Source: Aureimonas altamirensis (GTDB taxonomy: Bacteria > Pseudomonadota > Alphaproteobacteria > Rhizobiales > Rhizobiaceae). Taken from it: a stretch of 64,000 bases of DNA. The DNA lies in contig NZ_BBWQ01000024.1 of NCBI RefSeq assembly GCF_001463885.1, positions 1 to 64,000 of the forward strand, written 5' to 3'. The notes beneath the pieces are model-generated. The model had not been told where the DNA came from. It saw nothing but the letters and a program-made list of their open reading frames with translations, and ran no database searches. This document shows, piece by piece, positions 44,777-54,419 of this stretch. Positions within the stretch are counted from its first letter, which is position 1. Each line of letters begins with the position of its first letter. The translations under genes and the position numbers were made by a program.

Positions 44777-46942
44777 TTAAAGGCTGGCCTTGGCGCCCGC
44801 CGCAACGGCGCCCGGGCGGTCCATGCCAAGCCGCGCCTCAACCTCCTGCGCCGACAGCGCATGCCCGAAGAGCCAGCCTTGCAGGCTTGCACAGCCGATG
44901 CGCCGCATCAGTTCGGCCTGGTTTTCGCTTTCCACCCCTTCGGCCGTGACCGGCAGGTCCAGCGCGCGGCCCAGTTCCACGATTGCCGCAGCAAGGCGGT
45001 AGGGCTTTCCGCCAAGCTCCGCCGCGGCCACGAAGGAGCGGTCCATCTTGATCCTATCCAGCGACAGGCGCTGGAGATAACCGATGCTGCTGAAGCCGGT
45101 GCCGAAATCGTCCAGCGAAATTCGGATACCGCGCGCACGGAACTCGCCCAGGATCCGCTCCGCTTCGTCGGGCCGCCGCAGAAGGTGCTTCTCGGTGATC
45201 TCGAAATCCAGCCGCCGTGTAGGAAAGCGCGATTCCTCGAGCACCTCCATGATCGAGCCGACCAGGTTGCGATCCCAGAACTGTACCGGCGACAGGTTCA
45301 CCGACAGGCCGATATCCCAGTCGCGCGCCCGGTGGCACGCCTTGGCGATCACGCGCAGGCCGAGTTCGTTGATGAGGCCACTTTGCTCCGCGACACGGAT
45401 GAAATGGTCGGGGGAGACCGCGCCGGTCTCAGGGTGCTCCCAACGCGCGAGCGCCTCCACCATCTCGATGCGCCCGGTGGAAGCGTTGACGATCGGCTGG
45501 AAAGCCACCTCGATCTCGTCGCGCGCCATGGCCTCGCGCAAAGCGCCTTCCATGGCATGGCGCACCAGGTTCGCCTCGTCCTGCTGCGGCTCGTAGGCGA
45601 GCCAGCCGCGCTTGCCACGCGACTTTGCCGCATACATGGCGACATCCGCGCGCCGCATGACTTCCTCCGCCTCCAGCCGTGCATCCCGCCGCGCCACGCC
45701 GATGGTGACGCCGATATTGACGCTGTAGCTGCTGACGTGGAACGGCGGCTCGAAGGCGGAAAGGACGCTGTTGGCCGTACGCTGCGGCTCGTCCGCAGCG
45801 CCGCCCGGCAGAAGCACGGCGAATTCGTCGCCGCCGGTGCGCGCCACGGTCGAGCCGGGCGGCGTCGACCGCTGGATACGGCGGCCCGCCTCCACAAGGA
45901 GGTCGTCGCCGGTGGCATGGCCGTAGACGTCGTTGGCCTCCTTGAAGCCGTCGAGGTCCATGTAGAGAAGATACTGGTCGGGCCGCCGGTCGCCATGGCG
46001 AAGCTGGGCCAGAAAGCGGCTCCGATTGGCAAGACCTGTCAGGGCATCGTGATAGGCAAGAAAACGGATATTGGCCCGGCTGGAATGCAACGCCTCGTTC
46101 GACAGGCGCGCGCGGTTCAGGATCACGCCCGCGGCAAAGAACGAGATGAGCGCGATCAGCATCAGCCCCGGCAAGATCTGGTGCATCAGCGCGGTGCCCG
46201 GAGTGTCGGGGGTCCAGACGACGGCACCGATGGGCTCGTCGGTCACGCTTCTCAGGGTCACCATTTCCTCGCCGGCCACCGTGCCGCTATCGGTCAGCAA
46301 GCGCAGGGCGCCGGTGCGGTACCGGCTGGACAGGCTATCGACGAGGGCGCCATCGATGGGACGCGTGATCACCATCGTACGCCGAAGTCCTTCCGGGCCG
46401 GCCAGGCCCGGAGACAGCGGCGTTAAATCCGCCGCCGCATAGACGAACATGTTTCCGCCCTGCGACGTGAAGGCCCCAACTGCGGTGATGCCGGAATATT
46501 CGGCCGTGCCGGCAGCCTCCACCCCGGCGCGCAGGGCTTCGCCCACGGTCGCGAAGGCATCCAGGGGCTGCGCCGTCGGGCTGCCGTCATCGTAGGAGTA
46601 GATCGTCGAGGTTCCGTTCTCGATGATGAACAGATGGGTGTAGCCCTGCCGCTGGCCGAGATAGACGCCGATATTGTCATCCGCCCAGACCGGATCGAAC
46701 GACAGGACCAGCGCGCGGAACGCGTCGTCCCACACGGCGTAGTCCTGCAGATCGTGCACGGCAAACTCGACAAGGCTTTGCATCGCGCTGCCGATCGTCT
46801 GCCTGTCGCGCTCGGTATCCAGCCTGTCCTGCACATTCGTCAGGTAATAAAGCAGCGAAAACAACGCTCCAAACGACGTGACAACCAACAGGGCCGTCGG
46901 CACCAGGTACTGGCGCGGAAAGAAGCGGCGAATGGATTGCAT
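44777..46942 (-). CDS. Membrane CHASE4-GGDEF-EAL cyclic-di-GMP enzyme
   Basis: The protein has 721 residues. TM1 spans about 12-35, a periplasmic CHASE4-like sensor (about 40-245, with FAVHDLQDYAVWDDAFRALV) follows, and TM2 lies near 255-275. The GGDEF domain has an intact GGDEF motif near residue 370. The EAL domain has EALARW and DDFGTGFSSIGYLQ, both needed for metal binding, so both activities could be retained. It is transcribed toward the fucose operon and is probably monocistronic. Confidence 0.93.
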   Translation of the reverse strand: MQSIRRFFPRQYLVPTALLVVTSFGALFSLLYYLTNVQDRLDTERDRQTIGSAMQSLVEFAVHDLQDYAVWDDAFRALVLSFDPVWADDNIGVYLGQRQGYTHLFIIENGTSTIYSYDDGSPTAQPLDAFATVGEALRAGVEAAGTAEYSGITAVGAFTSQGGNMFVYAAADLTPLSPGLAGPEGLRRTMVITRPIDGALVDSLSSRYRTGALRLLTDSGTVAGEEMVTLRSVTDEPIGAVVWTPDTPGTALMHQILPGLMLIALISFFAAGVILNRARLSNEALHSSRANIRFLAYHDALTGLANRSRFLAQLRHGDRRPDQYLLYMDLDGFKEANDVYGHATGDDLLVEAGRRIQRSTPPGSTVARTGGDEFAVLLPGGAADEPQRTANSVLSAFEPPFHVSSYSVNIGVTIGVARRDARLEAEEVMRRADVAMYAAKSRGKRGWLAYEPQQDEANLVRHAMEGALREAMARDEIEVAFQPIVNASTGRIEMVEALARWEHPETGAVSPDHFIRVAEQSGLINELGLRVIAKACHRARDWDIGLSVNLSPVQFWDRNLVGSIMEVLEESRFPTRRLDFEITEKHLLRRPDEAERILGEFRARGIRISLDDFGTGFSSIGYLQRLSLDRIKMDRSFVAAAELGGKPYRLAAAIVELGRALDLPVTAEGVESENQAELMRRIGCASLQGWLFGHALSAQEVEARLGMDRPGAVAAGAKASL

Positions 46943-47451
46943 GCGCTTTCGCTGACCTGGTGACGGCGTTCGGATAAATACAACTGTAGATTATTCAAAA
47001 TCCGTTGCAAGATGCCATGGCTGGGAGGCCGTGCTTGTATGGGTGCAATCCTGTCGCTTATCGTCCGAGCCGATTGATCAGCATTGGGGTGGCACCACAG
47101 CCCTCCCTGCGGTTGGCATCACCGGACTAAGGGCATCCTTACCGCGTGACGGCGTCAAGAGTCATCAAGACCCCGACATAGTTACAGACCTGCGCCGGCC
47201 TATATGCCCTGACTGCGCCACTCTTGGAGCTCTTGTTCTGCCAGCGCTCAAGCCGGCGGGAGCGCGAGGCAAGGAGCAGGCTGCTTGTCTTTCCCTCCCG
47301 CTACGGCACGCCGATGTGTGCACCTTGCGGAGCAATACCTACCATTATTTCCACCTCAGGTTTATTTACTCATCCAAACATTACTGACATCAAAGCACCC
47401 GACAGTTGACATCGTATAGCGTACGCAGCCAACTCGCACAGGAAGGTGAAG
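46943..47451. other. Gene-free stretch
   Basis: These 509 bases lie between the GGDEF-EAL gene and a small orphan gene. The first 50 bases hold the probable GGDEF-EAL promoter. Nothing else is recognisable; the stretch gets steadily AT-richer toward 47400. Confidence 0.5.
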
Positions 47452-47736
47452 GTGGACTTTGATAGCCCCGAAACTTGGACAGAAGAGCAGCACGAGCGCT
47501 TTCGCGTTGTCCAGAGCTATGAAGCTGCTCTTCGTGAAAAGCAACCCGATCTATATTCATATTACCTTAAGTGCGAGGTTGAGAATGAGGTTTTGCCGCA
47601 TTATCTAGGCATCCAACTCACAAATATTTTAGAAAAGGATTTTGGAATAAACGGCGTATCATTAATTTCATACTTCCTAACATTTCGCCGATATACCGAG
47701 TATCAGTACAAAATAAGGCCTTGGTCAGATGACTGA
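47452..47736 (+). CDS. Small hypothetical protein in AT-rich DNA
   Basis: The 94-residue acidic and aromatic protein (WTEEQHERFRVVQSYEAALR, then YSYYLKCEVENEVLPHYLG and SYFLTFRRYTEYQYKIRPW) is predicted mostly helical, with no signal peptide. I do not recognise the family. GTG at 47452 is chosen because AGGAAG lies 6 bases upstream; GTG at 47446 would abut it. Codon use is much richer in A and T than neighbouring genes, suggesting transfer or a relic of an inserted element. It has no operon partner. Confidence 0.6.
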   Translation: MDFDSPETWTEEQHERFRVVQSYEAALREKQPDLYSYYLKCEVENEVLPHYLGIQLTNILEKDFGINGVSLISYFLTFRRYTEYQYKIRPWSDD

Positions 47737-48005
47737 TCAAGATATCAGATTTATATTGATCGAACCTGCATGATTGTCACATGCCGCAAAGGCCGACGCC
47801 CTGAACTCGTATTTGGAGATCGTTAGATCGCTATCCCCCGGACAGGGTGATGGCAAGGATTTCAGGTATACGGGCGAGCAGCTTTGGGCTTGCAGACGGC
47901 CGTATCGGAATTGCGGCTGACGCCGCCCTTGCATATCGGATGAACTAAGGTCGATATCGCTCAAGCATCGGCCGCAACCACTGTCGGATGCGGCCGATTG
48001 CGCGC

Positions 48006-48836
48006 TCAGGCCGCGCGTCGGGCGGCGATGCGCCGGCGGATGCTGTCGACATCGGCGCGGGGCGTCGCGGCAAAGAGCTTCTGCGTATAATCGTGCTGGG
48101 GGGCGGCGAAGACGGCATCCCGCGTGCCGTGTTCCACCACCTCTCCCAGATACATCACCATCACCTCGTCCGCGATGTACCGCACCACCGACAGGTCGTG
48201 GGAGACGAAAACATAGGTCAGGTCGAACTCGTCCTGCAGATCGGACAGGAGGTTCAGGATCTGTGCCTGCACCGACAGGTCGAGCGCCGAGACCGGCTCG
48301 TCCAGCACCAGGATCTTCGGCGACAGCATCAGGGCCCGCGCGATGGCGATGCGCTGGCGCTGGCCGCCCGAGAACATGTGCGGGTAGCGGTTGTAATGCT
48401 CGGGCTGGAGGCCGACCTTGACCAGCATCTGCATGGCAAGTTCGCGGCGCTCCGATGCCCGCTTGTCGGTATTGAGCAGCAGCGGTTCGCACAGGACATC
48501 GCCGACCTTCTGGCGCGGGTTGAGCGAACCATACGGGTTCTGGAACACCATCTGCACCTGACGACGCATGTCGCGCGTCACGCCGCTGCGCGCGATGTCC
48601 ATCTTCTGTCCGCCGATGAACAATTCTCCGCTGGTGGGCGCGTCGATCAGCGTCAGGATGCGCGCCAGCGTGGACTTGCCCGATCCGGATTCGCCCACCA
48701 CGGCCAGCGTCTTGCCGCGCTCGAGCCGAAGGCTGATGCCGCGCACCGCATGCACGGTGCGCGTGCGGCCGAACAGGCCGCGCGACACCTGATAGTCGCG
48801 GACGATGTCGCGGGCTTCAAGCATGATGTCGCTCAT
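48006..48836 (-). CDS. dppF: Dipeptide/oligopeptide ABC transporter ATP-binding protein, DppF-type
   Basis: The 276-residue ATPase has Walker [10 protein letters not shown] near residue 49, the peptide-transporter insert FQNPYGSLNPRQKVGDVL, signature MFSGGQRQRIAIARAL and Walker B LVLDEPVSALD. The expected C-terminal oligopeptide domain is short. It is the last gene of a dpp-type operon and overlaps the dppD stop (ATGA). Confidence 0.9.
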   Translation of the reverse strand: MSDIMLEARDIVRDYQVSRGLFGRTRTVHAVRGISLRLERGKTLAVVGESGSGKSTLARILTLIDAPTSGELFIGGQKMDIARSGVTRDMRRQVQMVFQNPYGSLNPRQKVGDVLCEPLLLNTDKRASERRELAMQMLVKVGLQPEHYNRYPHMFSGGQRQRIAIARALMLSPKILVLDEPVSALDLSVQAQILNLLSDLQDEFDLTYVFVSHDLSVVRYIADEVMVMYLGEVVEHGTRDAVFAAPQHDYTQKLFAATPRADVDSIRRRIAARRAA

Positions 48837-49672
48837 CGACCGGCCTCCGCCGCCATGAAATCGGCCACGGTGGGCAGGCGGTCGCCCGTCGCGTTTTCCG
48901 GCAGGGCCGACAGCAGCGCCCGCGTATAGGCGTTGGAGGGAGATTCGAAGAGCGTCAGCACGTCGGCTTCCTCCATCTTGCGGCCCTTGTACTGCACGAT
49001 CACCCGGTCGGCCGTTTCGGCCACGACGCCCATGTCGTGCGTGATCATGATCAGCCCCATGCCGTGCCGGGCCTGGAGGTCCATCAACAGATCCAGGATC
49101 TGCTTCTGGATCGTCACGTCCAGCGCCGTCGTCGGCTCGTCTGCGATCAGCAGCTTGGGGTTGCAGGCGATGGCCATGGCGATCATGACGCGTTGCGCCT
49201 GCCCGCCCGACATCTGGTGCGGGTAGCTGCCGAGGCGCTCTTCCGCGTCGCGGATGCCGACTGCCTCCAGCAACTCGATCGCACGGCGGCGCCGCTCGGA
49301 CCGGCCCATATTCATGTGGACACGCAGCACTTCCGTGATCTGCGTCCCCACCGTGAAGCAGGGGTTCAGGCTGGAGCCCGGCTCCTGGAAGATCATGGCG
49401 ATGTCGCGCCCCACGATCTGCCGGCGCTGCGCACCGCCGAGCCGGCGCAAGTCCTGTCCGTCGAAGGCCATGACATCAGCCGTCACCTTCGCCGACTTGG
49501 GCAGGATGCCCATCACGGCCAGCATGCCGACCGACTTGCCGGAGCCGGATTCGCCGACGATGGCCAGCACCTCGCCGCGGTCCACGGCCAGGTCCACCCC
49601 GTCCACGGCGCGGAACGGCCCGTGCACCGTCTCGAACTCGACGGTCAGGTTGCGAACTTCAAGAAGGCTCAT
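48833..49672 (-). CDS. dppD: Dipeptide/oligopeptide ABC transporter ATP-binding protein, DppD-type
   Basis: The 279-residue ATPase has Walker [10 protein letters not shown], the insert [18 protein letters not shown], signature [15 protein letters not shown] and Walker [15 protein letters not shown]. It begins 3 bases after dppC and overlaps dppF. With DppF it forms the heterodimeric motor of the permease. Confidence 0.9.
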   Translation of the reverse strand: MSLLEVRNLTVEFETVHGPFRAVDGVDLAVDRGEVLAIVGESGSGKSVGMLAVMGILPKSAKVTADVMAFDGQDLRRLGGAQRRQIVGRDIAMIFQEPGSSLNPCFTVGTQITEVLRVHMNMGRSERRRRAIELLEAVGIRDAEERLGSYPHQMSGGQAQRVMIAMAIACNPKLLIADEPTTALDVTIQKQILDLLMDLQARHGMGLIMITHDMGVVAETADRVIVQYKGRKMEEADVLTLFESPSNAYTRALLSALPENATGDRLPTVADFMAAEAGR

Positions 49673-49675
49673 GGT

Positions 49676-50617
49676 TCAGCCCTTCCGCATCTTCGGGTCG
49701 ATGGCATCGCGCAGGCCGTCGCCGATCAGATTGATCGCGAGGACGGTGACGAGAATGGCGAGACCGGGGAAGGTCACCACCCACCACGCCCGCAGCACGA
49801 ATTCCTGCGCCTCGGCCAGCATGGTGCCCCATTCGGGCGTCGGCGGTTGCGCGCCCATGCCGAGGAAGCCCAGAGCCGCCGCGTCCAGGATGGCGTTGGA
49901 GAAGGACAGCGTCGCCTGCACGATCAGGGGCCCGAGGCAGTTGGGCAGGATGGTGCGGAACATCAGCCGCAGCGGACCCGCCCCGGCCACGCGCGCCGCC
50001 GTCACATATTCCCGCTCCTTCTCGGCCATCACCGAGGCGCGCGTCAGCCGCACGAAATGCGGTTGCAGCACGAGCGCGATGGCGATCATCGCATTGGTGA
50101 GGCCGGGCCCCAGAACCGCCACCAGCACCAGGGCCAGCAGCAGCGACGGGAAGGCCAGGATGATGTCCATCAACCGCATGATGACGGTATCGACGAAGCC
50201 GCGCATGTATCCGGCGATCATGCCGATCACGATGCCGGTGGACACCGAGATCGTCACCACGAAGACGCCGATGAACAGCGAGTAGCGTGCGCCGTAGATC
50301 AGGCGCGACAGGATGTCGCGGCCCACGGCATCGGTGCCGAGCGCGTAGGCCCACCGGCCGCCTTCCATGAAGACGGGCGGCAGCAACAGCGCGTCGCGGT
50401 TTTGCGCGGCCGGGTTGTGCGGGGCCAGGATCGGCGCGAACAGCGCCACGAACACCACGATGGAAAACACGACGAGGCCGAGGACCGCGCCCTTGTTCTC
50501 GGAGAAATAATACCAGAATTCGCGCAGCATCTGGCCGCGTACGCCGCCCTCGGGGGTTGGCGTCGGGACCATGCTGCCGACCTGCGATGCGGATTCCTGT
50601 GCCTGGATATGGCTCAT
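49676..50617 (-). CDS. dppC: Dipeptide/oligopeptide ABC transporter permease, DppC-type
   Basis: The 313-residue protein has six TM segments (first at AVLGLVVFSIVVFVALFAPI) and the DppC signature LGTDAVGRDILSRLIYGARY near residue 95. The EAA-type loop is in YVTAARVAGAGPLRLMFRTI, and LGFLGMGAQPPTPEWGTML follows near the end. It starts 13 bases after dppB. Confidence 0.92.
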   Translation of the reverse strand: MSHIQAQESASQVGSMVPTPTPEGGVRGQMLREFWYYFSENKGAVLGLVVFSIVVFVALFAPILAPHNPAAQNRDALLLPPVFMEGGRWAYALGTDAVGRDILSRLIYGARYSLFIGVFVVTISVSTGIVIGMIAGYMRGFVDTVIMRLMDIILAFPSLLLALVLVAVLGPGLTNAMIAIALVLQPHFVRLTRASVMAEKEREYVTAARVAGAGPLRLMFRTILPNCLGPLIVQATLSFSNAILDAAALGFLGMGAQPPTPEWGTMLAEAQEFVLRAWWVVTFPGLAILVTVLAINLIGDGLRDAIDPKMRKG

Positions 50618-50630
50618 CGTTCCATCCTCC

Positions 50631-51638
50631 TCAGCGCGCCCGAACCCGTGGGTTGATCAGACCGTAGGTCAGATCGACGACGAGGTTCACGACCATGATG
50701 ACGATGGCGATCAGAAGCAGTCCGCCCTGGACGACCGGATAATCGCGGCGGAAGACGGAATCGACCATCCATTTGCCGATGCCCGGCCACGAGAAGATCG
50801 TTTCCGTTAGAATGGCACCCGCCAGGAGGACGCCCACCTGAAGGCCGATCGTCGTGACTACGGGGATCAGCGCGTTGCGCAGCGCGTGCACGCCGACGAC
50901 GCGGAAGGAAGACAGGCCCTTGGCGCGCGCCGTGCGGACGTAATCCTCGCTCAGCACCTCCAGCATGGCCGAGCGCGTCTGCCGCGCGATGACGGCCAGC
51001 GGGATGGTGGCAAGCACGATGCCCGGCAGGATCAAATGACTGACGGCCGACTTGAAGGCCCCGGCCTGGCCGGACAGAAGGCTGTCGATCAGCATGAAGC
51101 CGGTGACCGGCGGGAAGAAGTAGAGCAGCGATATGCGGCCGGACACCGGTGTCCAGCCCAGCGTGCCGGAAAACAGGATGATGAGCAGCAGGCCCCACCA
51201 GAAGATCGGCATGGAATAGCCGACGAGCGCCGTTCCCATGATGGTCTGGTCGAACCACGAGCCGCGCTTGATCGCCGCCAGCACGCCGGCCGGAACGCCG
51301 ATCAGCACCGCCAGCAGGATGGCGACCGTGGCCAGCTCGATGGTGGCGGGGAAGAGGCTGAGAAACTCGTCCAGCACCGGGCGGCGGGTCACGATGGACT
51401 GCCCGAAATCGCCCTGGAAGAGCCCGACCAGATAATGCCAGAACTGGATCGGCAAAGGCTGGTCGAAGCCCAGTTGCGCGGAAAGCTGCGCGTGGCGCTC
51501 CGGAGACATGCCCCTTTCGCCCGCCATCAGCAGAACCGGATCACCCGGCAACAGCCGGATGAAGGAGAAGGCGACAATGGCGACGCCGACAAAGGTCGGG
51601 ATCAGGACGCCGATGCGCGAGAGAAAAAATCGAAACAT
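50631..51638 (-). CDS. dppB: Dipeptide/oligopeptide ABC transporter permease, DppB-type
   Basis: The 335-residue permease has TM1 at IGVLIPTFVGVAIVAFSFIR, then LLPGDPVLLMAGERG (GDP motif), the EAA-like loop YVRTARAKGLSSFRVVGVHA, and a C-terminal FSWPGIGKWMVDSVFRRDYP. It follows dppA by 148 bases containing a 10-bp hairpin. Confidence 0.92.
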   Translation of the reverse strand: MFRFFLSRIGVLIPTFVGVAIVAFSFIRLLPGDPVLLMAGERGMSPERHAQLSAQLGFDQPLPIQFWHYLVGLFQGDFGQSIVTRRPVLDEFLSLFPATIELATVAILLAVLIGVPAGVLAAIKRGSWFDQTIMGTALVGYSMPIFWWGLLLIILFSGTLGWTPVSGRISLLYFFPPVTGFMLIDSLLSGQAGAFKSAVSHLILPGIVLATIPLAVIARQTRSAMLEVLSEDYVRTARAKGLSSFRVVGVHALRNALIPVVTTIGLQVGVLLAGAILTETIFSWPGIGKWMVDSVFRRDYPVVQGGLLLIAIVIMVVNLVVDLTYGLINPRVRAR

Positions 51639-51737
51639 GTCGCTCTATCTTGCGAAGGTTGCTCTTCGTGGAGATGGCCGGACGGCGCCATGGCGCCCCA
51701 TCGGGCGGCGGCATGGACAATAAGCTGGAATGGCAAA

Positions 51738-51762
51738 GGGGGGCGATGACGGATCGCCCCCC
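51738..51762 (-). terminator. Intercistronic hairpin after dppA
   Basis: On the minus strand GGGGGGCGAT and ATCGCCCCCC form a perfect 10-bp stem with a 5-base loop, followed by TTT, 25 bases after the dppA stop. It is likely a partial terminator that raises binding-protein expression relative to the permease genes. Confidence 0.78.
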
Positions 51763-51786
51763 TTCAAGACCGTTCGTGGCGGCCCT

Positions 51787-53382
51787 TTACTCCGTAATGT
51801 CGACCCCGTCAAAGGTCATGTCACCGAGCGGGCTCTGGATGAAGTTCGTCACGTTGCTGCGCGTCGGCACATAGACGACCGAATGGGCGATAGTTGCCCA
51901 GGGCGCTTCACGCTTGAAGATCTCCTGCGCCTTCACGTAAAGCTCGGCCCGCTCTTCCTGCGACGATTTGGTCTTTGCTTCCTGCACAATGGCGTTGAAC
52001 TCTTCGTTACACCATTGCGCACGGTTGGCGCCGCCCACGGCATCGCAACCCAGAAGGACGGCCAGGAAGTTGTCGGGATCGCCATTGTCGCCCGTCCAGC
52101 CCATCAGGATGGCGCCGTCGCGGTCCACCTCGGCGGTGCGCTGCAGATACTCGCCCCACTCATAGGAGACGATCTCCGAATTGACGCCCACCGCCGACAG
52201 GTCGGACTGGATCAGCTCGGCCATGCGGCGCGCATTCGGGTTGTAGGGCCGGGACACGGGCATGGCCCAGATCTTCATCGACAGGTTGGAAACGCCGGCC
52301 GCTTCCAGCTCGGCCTTGGCCGCTTCCGGATCGTACGGATCGTCCACGGTGGCTTCGTCGTAAGACCACATCGTCGGCGGGATCGGGTTCTTGGCCACTT
52401 CACCGGCGCCCTGATAGACGGCGTCGATGATCGCCTGCTTGTTGATCGCCTTGTTCAGCGCGCGGCGCACTTCCGGCTTGTCGAACGGCGCCTGCTGGGT
52501 GTTGTAGGCGAAGTAGCCGACGTTCAGCCCCTCCTGCTCCAGCACCTTCAGGTCGGAATTGCCCTTCAGGCTGTCGATGTCGGACGGATTGGGGAAGGCC
52601 ATGACGTGGCATTCGCCCGCCAGAAGGCGCTGCTGCCGGACCGAGGCGTCCGTGGTGATGGCGAAGACCAGATCGTCGATGGGCTGCTTGCCGTTCCAGT
52701 AATCGGCGAAAGCCTGGTAGCGGATGACCGCGTCGGGCTGGTAGGCGACAAACTGGAAGGGGCCGGTGCCGATGGGCGCCTGGTTGAGCTGCGCCTCGTT
52801 GCCCGCCTCGGCGAGCTGGTCGGCATACTCCTTCGACATGATGGAGGCGAAGGGCATCGCCACATTGGCGATGAAGGGGGCGTAGGGCTGTGTCAGCGTG
52901 AACTTGACCGTCAAATCGTCGACCTTTTCGATCGACTTGACGAATTCCGGCATCGACATGGAGTTGTAATACTCCCACGACGCGCCGCCCACATACTGGT
53001 GGTAGGGGTTCTCGGTGTTGCCCTGCCGGTCGAACGAGAAGATCACGTCGTCGGCATTGAAGTCGCGCGTCGGCGTGAAGTTGGCGTTGGAGTGGAACTT
53101 GACGCCCGGGCGCAACTTGAACGTATATTCAAGCCCGTCTTCCGAGACATCCCAGCTTTCCGCCAGGCCCGGCTCGGTCTCGGTGGTGCCCTTCTTGAAC
53201 TCGGCCAGGCGGTTGTAGATCGGATGGCCGGAAGCGTCGAAGGTGGTACCGGAGGTATAGAGCGCGGGATCGAAGCCTTCCGGCGACCCTTCGGAGCAGT
53301 AGACGAGGGTCTTGGCCTGCGCGGCGGAACCCAGAGCGAGCGCCATTGCCGTCGCGGCGAGAAGCGTCTTCATCCGTGTCAT
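51787..53382 (-). CDS. dppA: Peptide ABC transporter substrate-binding protein, DppA-type (SBP_bac_5)
   Basis: The 531-residue protein has a signal peptide (MTRMKTLLAATAMALALGSA, cleaved after AQA). The family signature YCSEGSPEGFDPALYTSGTT follows, and LEYTFKLRPGVKFH and WTGDNGDPDNFLAVLLGCDA match dipeptide/haem-binding DppA closely. It probably binds dipeptides in the periplasm. The first gene of dppABCDF, it is separated from the rest by a hairpin. Confidence 0.92.
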   Translation of the reverse strand: MTRMKTLLAATAMALALGSAAQAKTLVYCSEGSPEGFDPALYTSGTTFDASGHPIYNRLAEFKKGTTETEPGLAESWDVSEDGLEYTFKLRPGVKFHSNANFTPTRDFNADDVIFSFDRQGNTENPYHQYVGGASWEYYNSMSMPEFVKSIEKVDDLTVKFTLTQPYAPFIANVAMPFASIMSKEYADQLAEAGNEAQLNQAPIGTGPFQFVAYQPDAVIRYQAFADYWNGKQPIDDLVFAITTDASVRQQRLLAGECHVMAFPNPSDIDSLKGNSDLKVLEQEGLNVGYFAYNTQQAPFDKPEVRRALNKAINKQAIIDAVYQGAGEVAKNPIPPTMWSYDEATVDDPYDPEAAKAELEAAGVSNLSMKIWAMPVSRPYNPNARRMAELIQSDLSAVGVNSEIVSYEWGEYLQRTAEVDRDGAILMGWTGDNGDPDNFLAVLLGCDAVGGANRAQWCNEEFNAIVQEAKTKSSQEERAELYVKAQEIFKREAPWATIAHSVVYVPTRSNVTNFIQSPLGDMTFDGVDITE

Positions 53383-53479
53383 GTAGGGAGTCTCTCCATT
53401 CGTTGCAGCGCAGCAGCGCCGTCGAACGGCTATTCCACCTTAAGTTGAATTGTTCCGCAAGAGCCCACCGAACGATCGT

Positions 53480-54298
53480 TCAGTGAGCCAGCAGAACCGG
53501 CACGCCGGACACGGTGAGGATGTTGCGCGTGGTGCCGCCAAGCACCCATTCCCAAAACCTGGAATGGCCGTACGCGCCGATGATCAGCAGGTCCGCCCCC
53601 TCGGCGGCGCACTCGGCCAGGAGCGTTTCCGACACCTTGTCGCCGGGTGGCAGCGACTTGAAGACGCAGTCGACGCCGTGCCGCGAAAGGTGGCCGGCGA
53701 TCTCGTCCGCGCCAGCGTCGGCACCGCTTCGGCCCACCGCTGCCAAAATCACCCTATCGGCCGCACGCAGGAAAGGCATGGCTTCGGCCAGCGCCCGCGT
53801 GGTCTCGCGGCTGTCGCGCCAGCCGATGACGATGGTTTTGGCCGGTCGGGCCGGGGCATCCGGCGGCACCATGTAAACGGCCCGCCCACCCGCGAAGAGC
53901 GCCGACTGGAACAGGCTGGGCCATCCGGCATCCTCGACGCCAAGCGGCCGTCCCGCCACGAAAAGATCGCTCATGCGCGCAAAGCGGGCCGCATGTTCGC
54001 GCAGCTCGCCATCCGTTCCGTCGCAGCGCTGGAAGGTGACGGGGCTGGACATCGCCTCCAACCGCTTGCGCAGGCGCGCTTCCGTCGCGTCGCCCGCGGA
54101 GCGGGCTTCCTCTATCGCATCGGCGACGATCTCCACCGATGCGCCCACTGGATCGGCAGCGATGTAACCGATCTCGATCAGGTTGGTGAACAGGACAGTC
54201 ACCCGCGCATCGAAGAACGCGCCGAGCGCATCGGCATGCTGGAGCCGCCGCTCGTCCTTGTCGCTACCATCCAGGTGAACAACGATGTCCCTGATCAT
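53480..54298 (-). CDS. Tandem universal stress protein
   Basis: The 272-residue protein contains two Usp folds. The first (1-140) starts IRDIVVHLDGSDKDERRLQH. The second (about 150-272) has TIVIGWRDSRETTRALAEAM and ends with the nucleotide-binding LLIIGAYGHSRFWEWVLGGT followed by TRNIL. ATG at 54298 opens the first beta strand; a longer frame upstream reads across the divergent esterase promoter. It is probably stress-induced and binds ATP. Confidence 0.9.
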   Translation of the reverse strand: MIRDIVVHLDGSDKDERRLQHADALGAFFDARVTVLFTNLIEIGYIAADPVGASVEIVADAIEEARSAGDATEARLRKRLEAMSSPVTFQRCDGTDGELREHAARFARMSDLFVAGRPLGVEDAGWPSLFQSALFAGGRAVYMVPPDAPARPAKTIVIGWRDSRETTRALAEAMPFLRAADRVILAAVGRSGADAGADEIAGHLSRHGVDCVFKSLPPGDKVSETLLAECAAEGADLLIIGAYGHSRFWEWVLGGTTRNILTVSGVPVLLAH

Positions 54299-54419
54299 CC
54301 CACGCACCCTTACCTGCCGTTCCGACGATCGATGAAGCCACATTCCGGTTGCGAAATCACCCCATAATAATATGAGTGCTTTGTCCTGTTTATAGCACGC
54401 AGTTTTTTGGGAGCGCGCA

